From Terriglobia bacterium (GTDB lineage Bacteria > Acidobacteriota > Terriglobia > Terriglobales > Acidobacteriaceae), in contig JAJPHW010000071.1 of assembly GCA_021325035.1 (NCBI GenBank), positions 1-36,738 of the forward strand: a stretch of 36,738 nucleotides of DNA. The letters are read 5' to 3'. Shown here piece by piece: positions 25,562 to 34,171 of the stretch; position 1 is the stretch's first letter, and each line of letters begins with the position of its first letter. Both the position numbers and the translations under genes were made by a program. The notes under the pieces are model-generated. The model saw only the letters and a list, made by a program, of their open reading frames with translations, was not told where the DNA came from and did no database searches.

Positions 25562-27655
25562 TCACTGTATGCCACTGTCGGATATTCCTATGAGTGGCTG
25601 TCCGGCGTCCGCGACAAGCAAACGTTGGAGGTCCTTTTCGGGATCATGCAGGCTGTACCGGAGGAGATTGGCTGCATATCGGACTAACGTTGAGAAGTTA
25701 GTCTTATACCAGCAGCAATACACCATTCGAGGAGAAACACCGCAGAAGCAACGGAAACGTTCCACTGATGATGGCGATGTAAGAATGGAAGCAACCAGCC
25801 GGTGATTACCATCAAGAACGGTCCATGGGCCGCTCTCCGACGTCCCGATCAATATAATCGCGCCGCGCTCATTCCCGTGGGGCCCCGCATCTTGCAGATC
25901 CTTGATTTTCTGAAGAAACGCAGAGTCTGCCGACTTCGCAGCTTCTCCCGATTCGATCGACTTGATAATGCGTGGCAGCGAATAGTCGCCCCGCGCCAGC
26001 TTTCTCCATTGCGCTCGCGGAAAAACGCGGATGCGGTCAAAATGAGCCGGCTTTAATTCGGTTTCGAACCATTGAGTATCTTTTGGAATTTCTCTCCACA
26101 GCGAACCATGCCGCAGATAAAACAGAGCACGCCGGGTAGCATTCTCGATTGCGTCATCGTAGTTTGGAGTATCTACCACTTTAGCCAGAGACTGCCTGTA
26201 GTCTTCAAATTCAAGTCCTTGAAAATCTGTATGCAGGAATTCTCCAATGACTTCATTCTCGACCGTACTGCGGAGCCAATTCAGTTCCCTTGAAGCGGAG
26301 AATGCGTCGCTTGAGCTTCTCCTGCGTCGCAGCCAATCTGCAAGAAAAGGTATAGCCACGATCAGCAGAAGGATGCTCATCATGACTAATTGAACGAGAA
26401 TAACTTGTTGTAACGAACGATGGTAGCGGTAGATACTCGCGATAAGAGCGGCGCTGAACATGAGTTGGACCCAGCTTGTATTAGCAATCTTGTGCGACAT
26501 TTCGTAGGCAATCATGACCACACTCAGCGAATACACGCAGGTGGTCGCGGCATAGAGGGAAAGGAGATACGGCAATCCGTATTTGCCTGTAGTAGCGAAC
26601 TGGTTGCCGAAAAGTACAGTCCATATCCAACCGGGCGCAGTGCGTAAACCGAGAGCCAGAACGGCTCCGATTCCCAAAACCAGCAGTAGCGACATTCCCA
26701 AGACTTTGCGGCTCTCTTGTTCTTCTTTCTTGCGCGCGCTGGCCACGATGGGGAACATGGTGTTCACAATCGCCCAGGAGAACGCGAATACGACACGTCC
26801 TACCAAAGCCACTGCGGCATAGAGGCCGGCAGGATTGGGAGGGAAAAAATGTTTAACCACGACAATGTCGCAGTTGTTAATGACCACTTGCCCCACAAAA
26901 AATACAATCGCCTGCATCGCCTCGCGAAACGCATTCGGAATAACGATTCGCTCTCCCGATGCATTAGGAAGTCGAGGCAGCGCAAATACGTAGGCGGTGG
27001 CAACTGCCGCAGCATTGGCCGCGATCACACCCCGCACGCCATAACCGAGCCCCATGCACAGGAGCGATCCGCATAAGCGGACAAATCCTTCCAAAACGAG
27101 ATTCTTGGCAAGCCCCCGGAATCCGCAGGTACCTTGTAAATATCCACGCCGCGTTCCCAAGGGGATATAAAAGGCAACTCCGGCACCCAAGAGCACGACC
27201 AACGTTGGGTCTTGGAGCCGCAAGTATTCTGTAATGGAACTTCGGAAGAGCGAAAACAGAAGACCGAGAATGAGTCCGCACGCCCACGAACTGCTATGAA
27301 ATTCGTGATATGCATTGCTACGCTCTTGCGGTGAGCCCTGTCGGGCAACCATTTTGGCGGAGACAATTTGAAAAGAAAGGGTGACAGCCGAGACAAGAAT
27401 CAGCAGCGTATAAACGGCACTCGCATTGCCGAAATCAGTGGGGCCGAGAAATCGTGCTACCGCGATGTTGTAGATGAAATTAATTGCAGTGGCGAAACCA
27501 GAACCAACAAGCAGGACGAAGCTGCCGGAAAGTACCCGTGCCTGCAGGCTTCTGCCTTCGACTGTGGAAGATTCGTTCACGATTGCAATCCCCGCGTTAG
27601 GGGGAACGCGATTCTGATGCAAAAGCCGCTTTGTCTGCTGCCTAGACTCATGCAT
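25562..27655 (-). CDS. Wzx/MOP-type polysaccharide flippase fused to a C-terminal DGNHR-motif domain
   Basis: 697 residues. Residues 35-442 form a polysaccharide-transporter/MOP-superfamily membrane domain with about 12-14 helices, beginning VLSGSFVLLVGSGFATAINF and containing ARFLGPTDFG (67-76), as in Wzx/RfbX flippases. Normal family length is 400-500 residues. About 250 extra residues follow a basic stop-transfer (WLRRRR, 441-446). This soluble part is helical (450-520), then has a compact domain ending in WTVLDGNHRLVAS (611-623); DGNHR matches the DGxHR core of ParB/sulfiredoxin-like folds. The frame is continuous and codon use changes little, so this looks like a true fusion. The ATG has no strong Shine-Dalgarno. 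A lipid-linked glycan flippase with a cytosolic regulatory or enzymatic module is inferred. Confidence 0.85.
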   Translation of the reverse strand: MHESRQQTKRLLHQNRVPPNAGIAIVNESSTVEGRSLQARVLSGSFVLLVGSGFATAINFIYNIAVARFLGPTDFGNASAVYTLLILVSAVTLSFQIVSAKMVARQGSPQERSNAYHEFHSSSWACGLILGLLFSLFRSSITEYLRLQDPTLVVLLGAGVAFYIPLGTRRGYLQGTCGFRGLAKNLVLEGFVRLCGSLLCMGLGYGVRGVIAANAAAVATAYVFALPRLPNASGERIVIPNAFREAMQAIVFFVGQVVINNCDIVVVKHFFPPNPAGLYAAVALVGRVVFAFSWAIVNTMFPIVASARKKEEQESRKVLGMSLLLVLGIGAVLALGLRTAPGWIWTVLFGNQFATTGKYGLPYLLSLYAATTCVYSLSVVMIAYEMSHKIANTSWVQLMFSAALIASIYRYHRSLQQVILVQLVMMSILLLIVAIPFLADWLRRRRSSSDAFSASRELNWLRSTVENEVIGEFLHTDFQGLEFEDYRQSLAKVVDTPNYDDAIENATRRALFYLRHGSLWREIPKDTQWFETELKPAHFDRIRVFPRAQWRKLARGDYSLPRIIKSIESGEAAKSADSAFLQKIKDLQDAGPHGNERGAIILIGTSESGPWTVLDGNHRLVASILTSPSSVERFRCFCGVSPRMVYCCWYKTNFSTLVRYAANLLRYSLHDPEKDLQRLLVADAGQPLIGISDSGIQ

Positions 27656-27663
27656 TTTCGGGG

Positions 27664-27702
27664 TTTACTTTCAGTAAAAGACGACAACCCAAAGTGTTGT
27701 CG
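27664..27702. promoter_or_regulatory. Two inverted repeats in a 69-bp divergent promoter region
   Basis: TTTACT (27664-27669) pairs with AGTAAA (27673-27678) across TTC, and CGACAAC (27682-27688) pairs with GTTGTCG (27696-27702) across seven bases. Both lie between the flippase-fusion start (27655) and the GH99-like start (27725). Dimer operator sites or RNA leader hairpins are both possible. Confidence 0.4.
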
Positions 27703-27724
27703 AAGCCTCTAATCGGCAGCATCC

Positions 27725-28699
27725 ATGAGGAAACAAAGCAAAATTGCTCTCGCAGTTGTGGGAATTCTTTTGCTCCAAGCCTGCGCTCCCACACATTACA
27801 AGCCGGCCATGGTTTCGAACCTTCCCACGAACACTCCTGTCACCAAGACTCTGGCCGTTTATGAGCCCTGGTTCGGCCATCCAGAGCATATTTCTGTCGG
27901 CTATTCTTCCCATGACCCGGCTGAGATACGCAAACAAATCGAAGAAGCAAAAAACATGGGGATTTCAGGCTTCGTCGTGGATTGGTATGGGGATCGAGAA
28001 CCCTTCATTGATCAAAGCTACGCACTTATGCAATCCATTGCAGCGCAAATGAATTTTCACGTCGCCATGATGTATGACGAAACAGAAGGCGCCACGGACC
28101 AGGCAACCGATGACGCTTTAGCTGCATTTCAGAAATTCAACACGACTTACCTTGCTCCAGATTCGCCCGGACATTCCGCCTATCTCATGTACAACAATCG
28201 GCCGGTGATCTTCATTTTTCCCAAAGGCGGCACCACAAATTGGCATCGCCTACGAGAAGTCGTGGACAAGTGGGACCAGCCTCCATTATTGATTTATGAA
28301 CAACGGCAAACGCCATACGTCTCCGACTTCGACGGTTTCTTTGCCTGGATTAATCCGGGGAAAAAAGGCTGGGCAGCGGACGGAAGTAATTGGGGAGAAG
28401 ACTACTTGCGGGCGTTTTATACGAAGATGACGACGCAATATCCTGATAAGATCGCCGTCGGCGCGGCATGGGCGGGCTTTGACGATACCAAAGCCTCCTG
28501 GAGCCTGAACCGCCACATGTCGCAGCGCTGTGGCGCCACACTTGTCGATACCATGAATCTCGTTTCACAGTACTACACTCCAGACCGTCCACTTCCCTTC
28601 CTCCTCATTGCGACATGGAACGATTATGAGGAAGGCTCGGCGATCGAAGCCGGGCTCGCGAAGTGTAAGCCTGAACAAGAAAAAGCAGCCGGAAATTGA
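27725..28699 (+). CDS. GH99/GH71-like glycosidase lipoprotein
   Basis: 324 residues. The N-terminus is a lipoprotein signal: KIALAVVGILLLQAC with the lipobox LLQ-A-C and lipidated C20. The mature domain has the endo-alpha-mannosidase-type pattern: LAVYEPWFG (43-51), AKNMGISGFVVDWYGDREP (74-92) and a late ATWNDYEEGSAIE (298-310). The last resembles the WNEW-x-EG signature that carries the catalytic acids in GH99 and GH71. The family cleaves internal alpha-linked mannose or glucose; substrate here is unknown. It is divergent from the flippase fusion across 69 bases and tail-to-tail with GtrB (five bases). An envelope-anchored glycan hydrolase or remodeller is inferred. Confidence 0.8.
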   Translation: MRKQSKIALAVVGILLLQACAPTHYKPAMVSNLPTNTPVTKTLAVYEPWFGHPEHISVGYSSHDPAEIRKQIEEAKNMGISGFVVDWYGDREPFIDQSYALMQSIAAQMNFHVAMMYDETEGATDQATDDALAAFQKFNTTYLAPDSPGHSAYLMYNNRPVIFIFPKGGTTNWHRLREVVDKWDQPPLLIYEQRQTPYVSDFDGFFAWINPGKKGWAADGSNWGEDYLRAFYTKMTTQYPDKIAVGAAWAGFDDTKASWSLNRHMSQRCGATLVDTMNLVSQYYTPDRPLPFLLIATWNDYEEGSAIEAGLAKCKPEQEKAAGN

Positions 28700-28704
28700 G
28701 TTGA

Positions 28705-29685
28705 TTAGGCTGCCGAAGAGGCTGACCTGCGACCATCTCTTTGCCAAGTCTCGAGCACACGTTGCCGGACGTGGGACGAACGATGCACCTCATTAATGAT
28801 CGAGAGTGGACGGCTGCGGATTTCATCATAAACGCGGCCCATGTATTCGCCCAATAATCCCAAGCTTAGCAAAATGAGCGAACCCACCAGACAAACCGTG
28901 GCCGAAATACCGGACGTCAATGTGAGTGTAGGCGTGCTGGTGGCAGCAGCCACAATACTTAGTATTACCGCAGCGGCCAAAGCGAGTCCGGACAACACAA
29001 AGCTCAAGCGCAAGGGTTTGTAACTGAAGCTGGTAATCGCATCCATTGCATACTTGATGCGGCTGAGAAAAGTGAGCTTCCCCTCCCCGCCGATTCGGTC
29101 CTGTCGATCGTAATAAACAATCGCCGTCCTATAGCCGACCCACGCACGCAAGCCGGGCAAGTAACGGTTCCGCTCGCGGAGTCCATTTATAGAATCGACT
29201 GCCTTACGATCCAGCAAGCCAAAAATGCCTGAATCCAAAGGAATCGGAAAATCCGATAGTGCACCCAGTACGCGATAGAAAATAGGGAACAGAACAGCGA
29301 GGACTTTACGACCCTCCTGACGGCTGCGTCGAACCCCGGCGACGACCTGCGCGCCATCGCGCCAGGCTCGCACGAATTCTGGGATGACGCTGGGAGGGTC
29401 CTGCAAATCAGCATCCATCAAGACGATGGCATCGCCTATTGCGGTCTGCAGACCTGCGGCGAGTGCGCCCATGTGGCCAAAGTTACGGGAGAGATCTACA
29501 ACAACAATATGAGGATCGTACGTCTGCTGATCCCGCAGCATGTTCAGTGAGGAGTCTTGTGATCCATCGTTCACATACACGACCTCCCACTCCTCTCCGA
29601 TGTTCTTCATGGCATCAGCCACCGCTTCGTGAAGTTGGGGGATTATTTCCTCTTCGTTATAGACGGGAACGACGATTGAAATCAT
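28705..29685 (-). CDS. GT2 polyprenyl-phosphate glycosyltransferase, GtrB/DPM1-like
   Basis: 326 residues. AGGAG (29693-29697) lies seven bases before the ATG. The GT-A domain begins ISIVVPVYNEEEIIPQL, has VNDGSQDSS (38-46), the metal-binding DAD at 91-93 followed by LQDPP, and GGEGKLT near 205. Two C-terminal membrane helices (about 228-250 and 258-280, ending LLGEYMGRVYDEI) are the GtrB/ArnC-type anchor. Such enzymes transfer a sugar from a nucleotide donor to undecaprenyl phosphate on the cytosolic face; the product serves GT-C enzymes outside. A GT-C gene lies at the head of the same operon. Sugar identity is unknown. Confidence 0.93.
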   Translation of the reverse strand: MISIVVPVYNEEEIIPQLHEAVADAMKNIGEEWEVVYVNDGSQDSSLNMLRDQQTYDPHIVVVDLSRNFGHMGALAAGLQTAIGDAIVLMDADLQDPPSVIPEFVRAWRDGAQVVAGVRRSRQEGRKVLAVLFPIFYRVLGALSDFPIPLDSGIFGLLDRKAVDSINGLRERNRYLPGLRAWVGYRTAIVYYDRQDRIGGEGKLTFLSRIKYAMDAITSFSYKPLRLSFVLSGLALAAAVILSIVAAATSTPTLTLTSGISATVCLVGSLILLSLGLLGEYMGRVYDEIRSRPLSIINEVHRSSHVRQRVLETWQRDGRRSASSAA

Positions 29686-29719
29686 CTGAGGGCTCCTAAA
29701 ATCCTTCCAAATACACTGC

Positions 29720-30286
29720 CTATCTCTTAGCTGTCACGTTATCTTCGACCCCGGCATCTGCCTGTAAAATCCTTACCTTCCAACTCACCTCAGTTGGAGT
29801 TAAGACCGCCACATATCGCGCCTTAACATGCCGCATGGCCTGCGTTTTTCCACGATCGGAAACCTCAACGTCATACTCCGCGTCATCCAGCAACTGAATA
29901 GAAAGGCCTTCGGGCGAGTAAAAGACGAACCTAAGATGGTGCGAGCCATCCCGATAGCTGGTAGTGAGGTTCGCTTTCTGTTGTTGACTAATAACGCCTG
30001 CAAGCTTCTCTTTGGCGATACCAGTAAATGCTGAATCAAGCACGCTGAGATTGTTTTCCTGGAGCGCTTGAGACATCGTCTTCCAGCACTTCAGATAGTC
30101 GCGAACTACCGCGTCTCTTGTCTGATCTTCGAGCGGACGCGGCCCGAAAGAAGGAGGAACGTCAACTTGAACGAGTGGTTGCGGCGCAGCGTCGGCAAGC
30201 GTATTCGCTGCCAGGCACAACAGCATGCACACAACAATCGCGAACTGCTCTATGGTTTTAGCTCGTCTTTTCGTTGTTACTCCCAT
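29720..30286 (-). CDS. Small exported NTF2-like protein
   Basis: 188 residues. Signal peptide in residues 10-32 (FAIVVCMLLCLAANTLADA). The mature part resembles an NTF2-like/IMS fold: DAVVRDYLKCWKTMSQALQENN, then VLDSAFTGIAKEKL, then beta strands HHLRFVFYSPEGLSIQLLD and WKVRILQAD. No catalytic residues stand out. The start lies three bases after the stop of the preceding Ig-like gene, so translation is probably coupled. The same fold seems to occur at the N-terminus of the 374-residue gene of this operon, suggesting duplication. Fold call is by pattern only. Confidence 0.75.
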   Translation of the reverse strand: MGVTTKRRAKTIEQFAIVVCMLLCLAANTLADAAPQPLVQVDVPPSFGPRPLEDQTRDAVVRDYLKCWKTMSQALQENNLSVLDSAFTGIAKEKLAGVISQQQKANLTTSYRDGSHHLRFVFYSPEGLSIQLLDDAEYDVEVSDRGKTQAMRHVKARYVAVLTPTEVSWKVRILQADAGVEDNVTAKR

Positions 30287-30289
30287 CGG

Positions 30290-31165
30290 TCACTGGCCAC
30301 CATTCCAACGGAGTTGATTACCAAGGACTTCCCCAGCCGCTACGGTAATTACCGCACCTCTGTTCGCCGGGATATCTGCCTCTGCAATGCCGTTCTTTAG
30401 AGGCGCATCCACAGTCGAACGGTTGCCGTCATAAATCTCAGTAAATGTCACAATCGTACCGTCGGCGACCAGATTACCCGTACAATCGCGAAGCGGCGCT
30501 GTCTGAACATGTAACCGGTCGCCTACCGGGCGCGCTGACATGCGAAGTTGGCATGCATCTCCTGGGACCTCTTGCAAAACTCGCAAAGACGTTCCCTTGC
30601 CCACTGCCGCTTCAAAGCTGGCGTTGCCCGCGCGTGCGGAAGAATCCATTTGGATCCAGGCGACTCCTTGATGGCTATCCACGGTATGAATTTCTGGAGC
30701 CGTGTTCGGAAGAGTTAGTTGAAAATGGACGGGTTGAGACTGCATAACTAAGTTATGGTAGGCATCAAATATGTAAGCCACCCCGCCAACTCCTTTTTGC
30801 AAACTGACCGGCAGCCGGGATGGCCTGGCGAGAAAACTCAGAGATGCAGCTTCGGGCGAAGAAGTGATGTCAAGGTCTGCAGTCTCGGTGGAGGTCGAAG
30901 TGATCAAAAAAACCGTGTAGTGGCCAGCGTTAGAGATCTCATCAGGCGGAATGGAAATTCGTGCCCCTAACTGGATTGTCCTTTCTACTGCGCCGCTCGG
31001 CCCCACAATGTAAAGATGCCCGACGCCGCTCCCGTCGGTACTGATAGTTATGGTCCGCCCAGCCTCAGCACTCCTTGGAACGGATACGCTGGCGGCAAAC
31101 GCACTTTGCGTCCAGATCGATAACGACAGGAATAGAACGACGCAAATTGTCCGTGATTGAGTCAT
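30290..31165 (-). CDS. Exported Ig-like beta-sandwich protein
   Basis: 291 residues. Signal peptide to about residue 24 (SIWTQSAFA). The mature chain is beta-rich: 25-105 has an Ig-like layout (SVSVPRSAEAGRTITIS, then IPPDEISNAGHYTVFLI). A second unit covers about 108-200 (LPVSLQKGVGGVAYIFDAYH) and a third about 205-288 with one Cys pair (C208, C227) and A.IPANRGAVITV. No catalytic motif is visible. The ATG overlaps the stop of the upstream gene by one base (TGATG, 31163-31167), and no Shine-Dalgarno is needed or seen. A structural or binding role at the surface is inferred from the operon. Confidence 0.8.
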   Translation of the reverse strand: MTQSRTICVVLFLSLSIWTQSAFAASVSVPRSAEAGRTITISTDGSGVGHLYIVGPSGAVERTIQLGARISIPPDEISNAGHYTVFLITSTSTETADLDITSSPEAASLSFLARPSRLPVSLQKGVGGVAYIFDAYHNLVMQSQPVHFQLTLPNTAPEIHTVDSHQGVAWIQMDSSARAGNASFEAAVGKGTSLRVLQEVPGDACQLRMSARPVGDRLHVQTAPLRDCTGNLVADGTIVTFTEIYDGNRSTVDAPLKNGIAEADIPANRGAVITVAAGEVLGNQLRWNGGQ

Positions 31166-32289
31166 CAGAGTAGGGTCGAACTGTAGGAACTGGTCACCAC
31201 GCGAAAAGTGGCGACTTTATCCGCAATATCCACGGGCACGTTAATTGAGAACTTGGCAGGCAAGTTGGGAAGAAGAGCCCGATTCTCGTAAGAGTCTCCG
31301 ACCCAGAGCAGCTGCCCACGGTTATCGTAGAAAGTGCCGATAACGTGCATGATGTTAACGATTTGCCCACTCTCGTTTCGCAGTTCACCAGTCAGCGAAG
31401 TATGCGGGGCACCAGATAGCTTCTGATTCTCTATTTCAATCACCGGATCCGCCGAGGCTGCGATCAAACTCGAGGAGGGTTGCATTTTCACGCTGTCCAC
31501 TTGCGACAAAGCCACGTTCGGAAAATCAATCCGAAAAGGAGAAACCTGTTTGGGCAAAAGTACGTGCGAAATTTTGTCGAAGGAGTCTTCGGTCCCGAGC
31601 ACTTCCTTATCCTTGCCGATGAGCGTGCTTTTCACCGTGACGAATGCCGGCACCGTATCTTCATTCAAAATTTCGCCCAAAATTGATACACCATTTCCAC
31701 GATCAATCGGCCGCATATCAATGATGCGAACATGTGGTGACTCCACATTTTGCGCAGCCCAATCGTCGCCGGGGCCCCGGTAGATCACATCCCAGCGCAG
31801 ATAGTTCACTGGAATCACCTGCGGAGGAACCCTCTGCTCCGCCACAAGCGGCCATACAACTTTCCATCGACCGTTTTCTTTCGCAACTCGCAAGTCGCGT
31901 GATTCCTGAAACACCCCGACCACTGACGACCACCGTAAATTAACTCGAAATTTGCCCTCATCCTCCAAAACATGCAATGGTTGGACCGAAAAATCCGCCA
32001 GGGTCGCATAGGTGCGAAGGCTTGGATAGCCTCCATTCAGATCGTGAATGAAGTCCGCTTCGGAAAACTCAGAGCGGTTAGCCAGACTTTCATAAGCGGC
32101 ATTCCAATCGTGACTGCCAACTTCAGCAAGTAAATTTGTCACTGCGGATTGCGGCTCCGACGACCCATTAAATGAATATCCGGCCCCGGCCATAGCCTGG
32201 GCCGTGTGCACTGGCCAGATGGTTCCCACGACAACCAGGCCTACCGTCGTAATTGCGATGAAAAGCGCAAATAAAGTACTTCGGTTCAC
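31165..32289 (-). CDS. Exported protein with NTF2-like and FxLYD-like domains
   Basis: 374 residues from a GTG ending at 32289. The start is supported by GGGAGG (32298-32303) at eight bases and by an N-terminal hydrophobic helix right after it (LFALFIAITTVGLVVVGTIW); a longer frame to 32439 would run inside the GT-C gene. Residues about 45-150 look NTF2-like (AVTNLLAEVGSHDWNAAYES, then WKVVWPL). Two FxLYD-like beta domains follow, about 170-270 (VRIIDMRPIDRGNGVSILGE) and 275-374 (LTGELRNESGQIVNIMHVIG). It is N-terminally anchored and mostly extracytoplasmic. The GTG overlaps the GT-C stop in a GTGA quartet, so the two proteins are made together. Confidence 0.8.
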   Translation of the reverse strand: MNRSTLFALFIAITTVGLVVVGTIWPVHTAQAMAGAGYSFNGSSEPQSAVTNLLAEVGSHDWNAAYESLANRSEFSEADFIHDLNGGYPSLRTYATLADFSVQPLHVLEDEGKFRVNLRWSSVVGVFQESRDLRVAKENGRWKVVWPLVAEQRVPPQVIPVNYLRWDVIYRGPGDDWAAQNVESPHVRIIDMRPIDRGNGVSILGEILNEDTVPAFVTVKSTLIGKDKEVLGTEDSFDKISHVLLPKQVSPFRIDFPNVALSQVDSVKMQPSSSLIAASADPVIEIENQKLSGAPHTSLTGELRNESGQIVNIMHVIGTFYDNRGQLLWVGDSYENRALLPNLPAKFSINVPVDIADKVATFRVVTSSYSSTLL

Positions 32290-32303
32290 GACGCCAGCCT
32301 CCC
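32286..32303 (-). promoter_or_regulatory. GTGA stop/start overlap and Shine-Dalgarno
   Basis: GTG (32287-32289) of the anchored FxLYD-like protein overlaps TGA (32286-32288) of the GT-C gene. GGGAGG at 32298-32303 lies inside the end of the GT-C coding sequence. This is a standard arrangement for translational coupling. Confidence 0.75.
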
Positions 32304-34064
32304 GAAGATCAATTCGTCGCCGGAAGACGCAGGTTGAATTGCTCGCTGCTCTTGCCGTTTTCGCGCGGGAATCAAGAGTAGGAGCATCGCCAAAATACTG
32401 CTGCCGATCGGAAGTGTTCCCCACAACAATCCCTGCCATGCCGGAGGAATCTGCGGTGCATTGAGCGGCGTAGCCGGTGGAACATCTTCTTTTCCCCAGA
32501 CCGAAATCGTACGATCTTCAAGATCGTCCACTCTTCGCCATCCGGCAAAAACGAGCAATGGCTCGTAATAAGGATCCCGAACGAAGACCCATTTCAATCC
32601 ATAATGATCGGCATGATGAAGAATGGCGCTCAATGCGTCGAGTCCTGCTTTACCAAAATATTTTGAACTGGTCAGTGCGCCTCCGCCATGCTCTGTAAGT
32701 TCCGGGAGCATGCGACCCGAATTCCATTCGCCGTCAACGCTGTTCGCATCGGTCATCATGGCGAGGCGTGAAATCTTATTGCCGAAGCCGAGGGTTATAT
32801 AGCGATACCGGTCATGTCCGTCACGATTTAACCAGGCTGCCGTTGAGTCCACCCTGAAATCAACTGCATCGGCTGGTTTGTAAGTTGACCATGCCACGGC
32901 AAGGGCACATGTAAATACGGCTGCGATAGTGAGCGTGGCAATGCCCGCCATCCGAAAACGAACAATGCACTCTTTCGCCAATAAACCGACAAAGGGTAGA
33001 GCCAGAAGACTCGCCCAATAGGTGAATCGCTCCATCGTCAAAACTTCAAAAGCGCGCCCTAACAAAATTCTACCGACGGGGGTCGTACCGCCCAGCCCCA
33101 ATAGAAAAGCTAGCCAAAATCCAAGCAGCAACGGCCTGAGTCGTGAAATCGACGCGCCTCGCCACACGACAAACGGCAGAGCAATAATCATTGCGCCGTA
33201 AGGAACAACAAAATAATTAAGCCCCCATTGCGGACTCAAAATGTAGTTCGCGCGGCTGGGATGTGGGATTGGCACTTGCGTGACCGGATATTTAATCAGC
33301 GCAATCCAGAATGGCAAGAGGACGACAGCTATGGCAGCACCCACGATGCCAGCAGCCACAATAGACCTGAGGATGATGCCCTTCTTAGACGCAGCTTCCT
33401 CTTCGTCAGACTTACGATCGAGGAACGCAAGCGCGACTACCGGAGCCGCAAATAACAATGACCCAAAGAGTAAAGTCGCATGATGGGCAACCGCAGCTGC
33501 TACGCTTAGCGCAGCCCCTTTTAAAAGCGCGCGCCAGTCGTTCCGGCGCAACCATTCATATAAATATGGGAGCGCATTCAGGTATAACGGGGCTGCAAAA
33601 GTTGTCGAGAGTTGTCCCGCCGAATACACCAAGAAGCATTCTGCGCCGAGAAAAACAGCAGCTAGACCCGCCAGCGATGCTGATCGTTCATCAACCCACA
33701 ATCTCGCGAAACGATACGCTCCCAGCGCCAACAACAATATCCCGATGAACTGCACTGCCATGTAGGCCATTTCCAAGCCGAAAACATGCGACAAAACTGC
33801 GACCCATTGCTGGGGCAGCGGGGGATAAGTCGTTTGTGAAAAACCCGCATACCACTTCGTATTCCAGGGCTCAAACCAATGGTGCAAGTAATGGGACGCG
33901 AAAAAAATATGAAAATTTGTGTCATACGACTTAAGCGGCAGCTTCATGAGCAATAGCGGCGCATGGATACCGAAGGCCATTAAGAAGATGACACTCAGGG
34001 GTACGGCACGAAACTCAGATGTGTTAACGCGCTGCACAATTTTCTCCGCGCGCTTTGGATTCAC
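32286..34064 (-). CDS. GT-C-type polytopic membrane glycosyltransferase
   Basis: 592 residues, about ten to twelve membrane helices between 22 and 400 plus one near 550-568. The first extracytoplasmic loop has LKSYDTNFHIFFASHYLHHW (44-63) and WNTKWYAGFSQTTYPPL (67-83); the acidic D48 with nearby His fits the catalytic loop of GT-C enzymes. The layout is close to the membrane protein group annotated as 6-pyruvoyl-tetrahydropterin-synthase-related (PF10131), which is GT-C in fold. A soluble region (about 410-540) follows. The frame starts at a GTG (34064) with no Shine-Dalgarno; a GTG at 34037 has GGAG six bases upstream and is a good alternative. It would use polyprenyl-phosphate sugars such as those made by the GtrB-like enzyme of the same operon. 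Confidence 0.8.
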   Translation of the reverse strand: MNPKRAEKIVQRVNTSEFRAVPLSVIFLMAFGIHAPLLLMKLPLKSYDTNFHIFFASHYLHHWFEPWNTKWYAGFSQTTYPPLPQQWVAVLSHVFGLEMAYMAVQFIGILLLALGAYRFARLWVDERSASLAGLAAVFLGAECFLVYSAGQLSTTFAAPLYLNALPYLYEWLRRNDWRALLKGAALSVAAAVAHHATLLFGSLLFAAPVVALAFLDRKSDEEEAASKKGIILRSIVAAGIVGAAIAVVLLPFWIALIKYPVTQVPIPHPSRANYILSPQWGLNYFVVPYGAMIIALPFVVWRGASISRLRPLLLGFWLAFLLGLGGTTPVGRILLGRAFEVLTMERFTYWASLLALPFVGLLAKECIVRFRMAGIATLTIAAVFTCALAVAWSTYKPADAVDFRVDSTAAWLNRDGHDRYRYITLGFGNKISRLAMMTDANSVDGEWNSGRMLPELTEHGGGALTSSKYFGKAGLDALSAILHHADHYGLKWVFVRDPYYEPLLVFAGWRRVDDLEDRTISVWGKEDVPPATPLNAPQIPPAWQGLLWGTLPIGSSILAMLLLLIPARKRQEQRAIQPASSGDELIFGRLAS

Positions 34065-34171
34065 GGGCTTATCTACGGGTTGCCCTTAGGGACTCTCGGT
34101 TATCAGCCAACTTGAGCGGCTCATCGCGAATCGAATCGTCGCGTTATAGGTATCTTCACTGGAGCTTAGAG
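34065..34171. other. Divergent promoter region between the GT-C operon and the TPR gene
   Basis: 107 bases. A CGCGA-N9-TCGCG dyad lies near 34128-34146; it is short and could be chance. No consensus -35/-10 pair is clear. The region must drive both the five-gene minus-strand operon and the plus-strand TPR gene. Confidence 0.35.
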
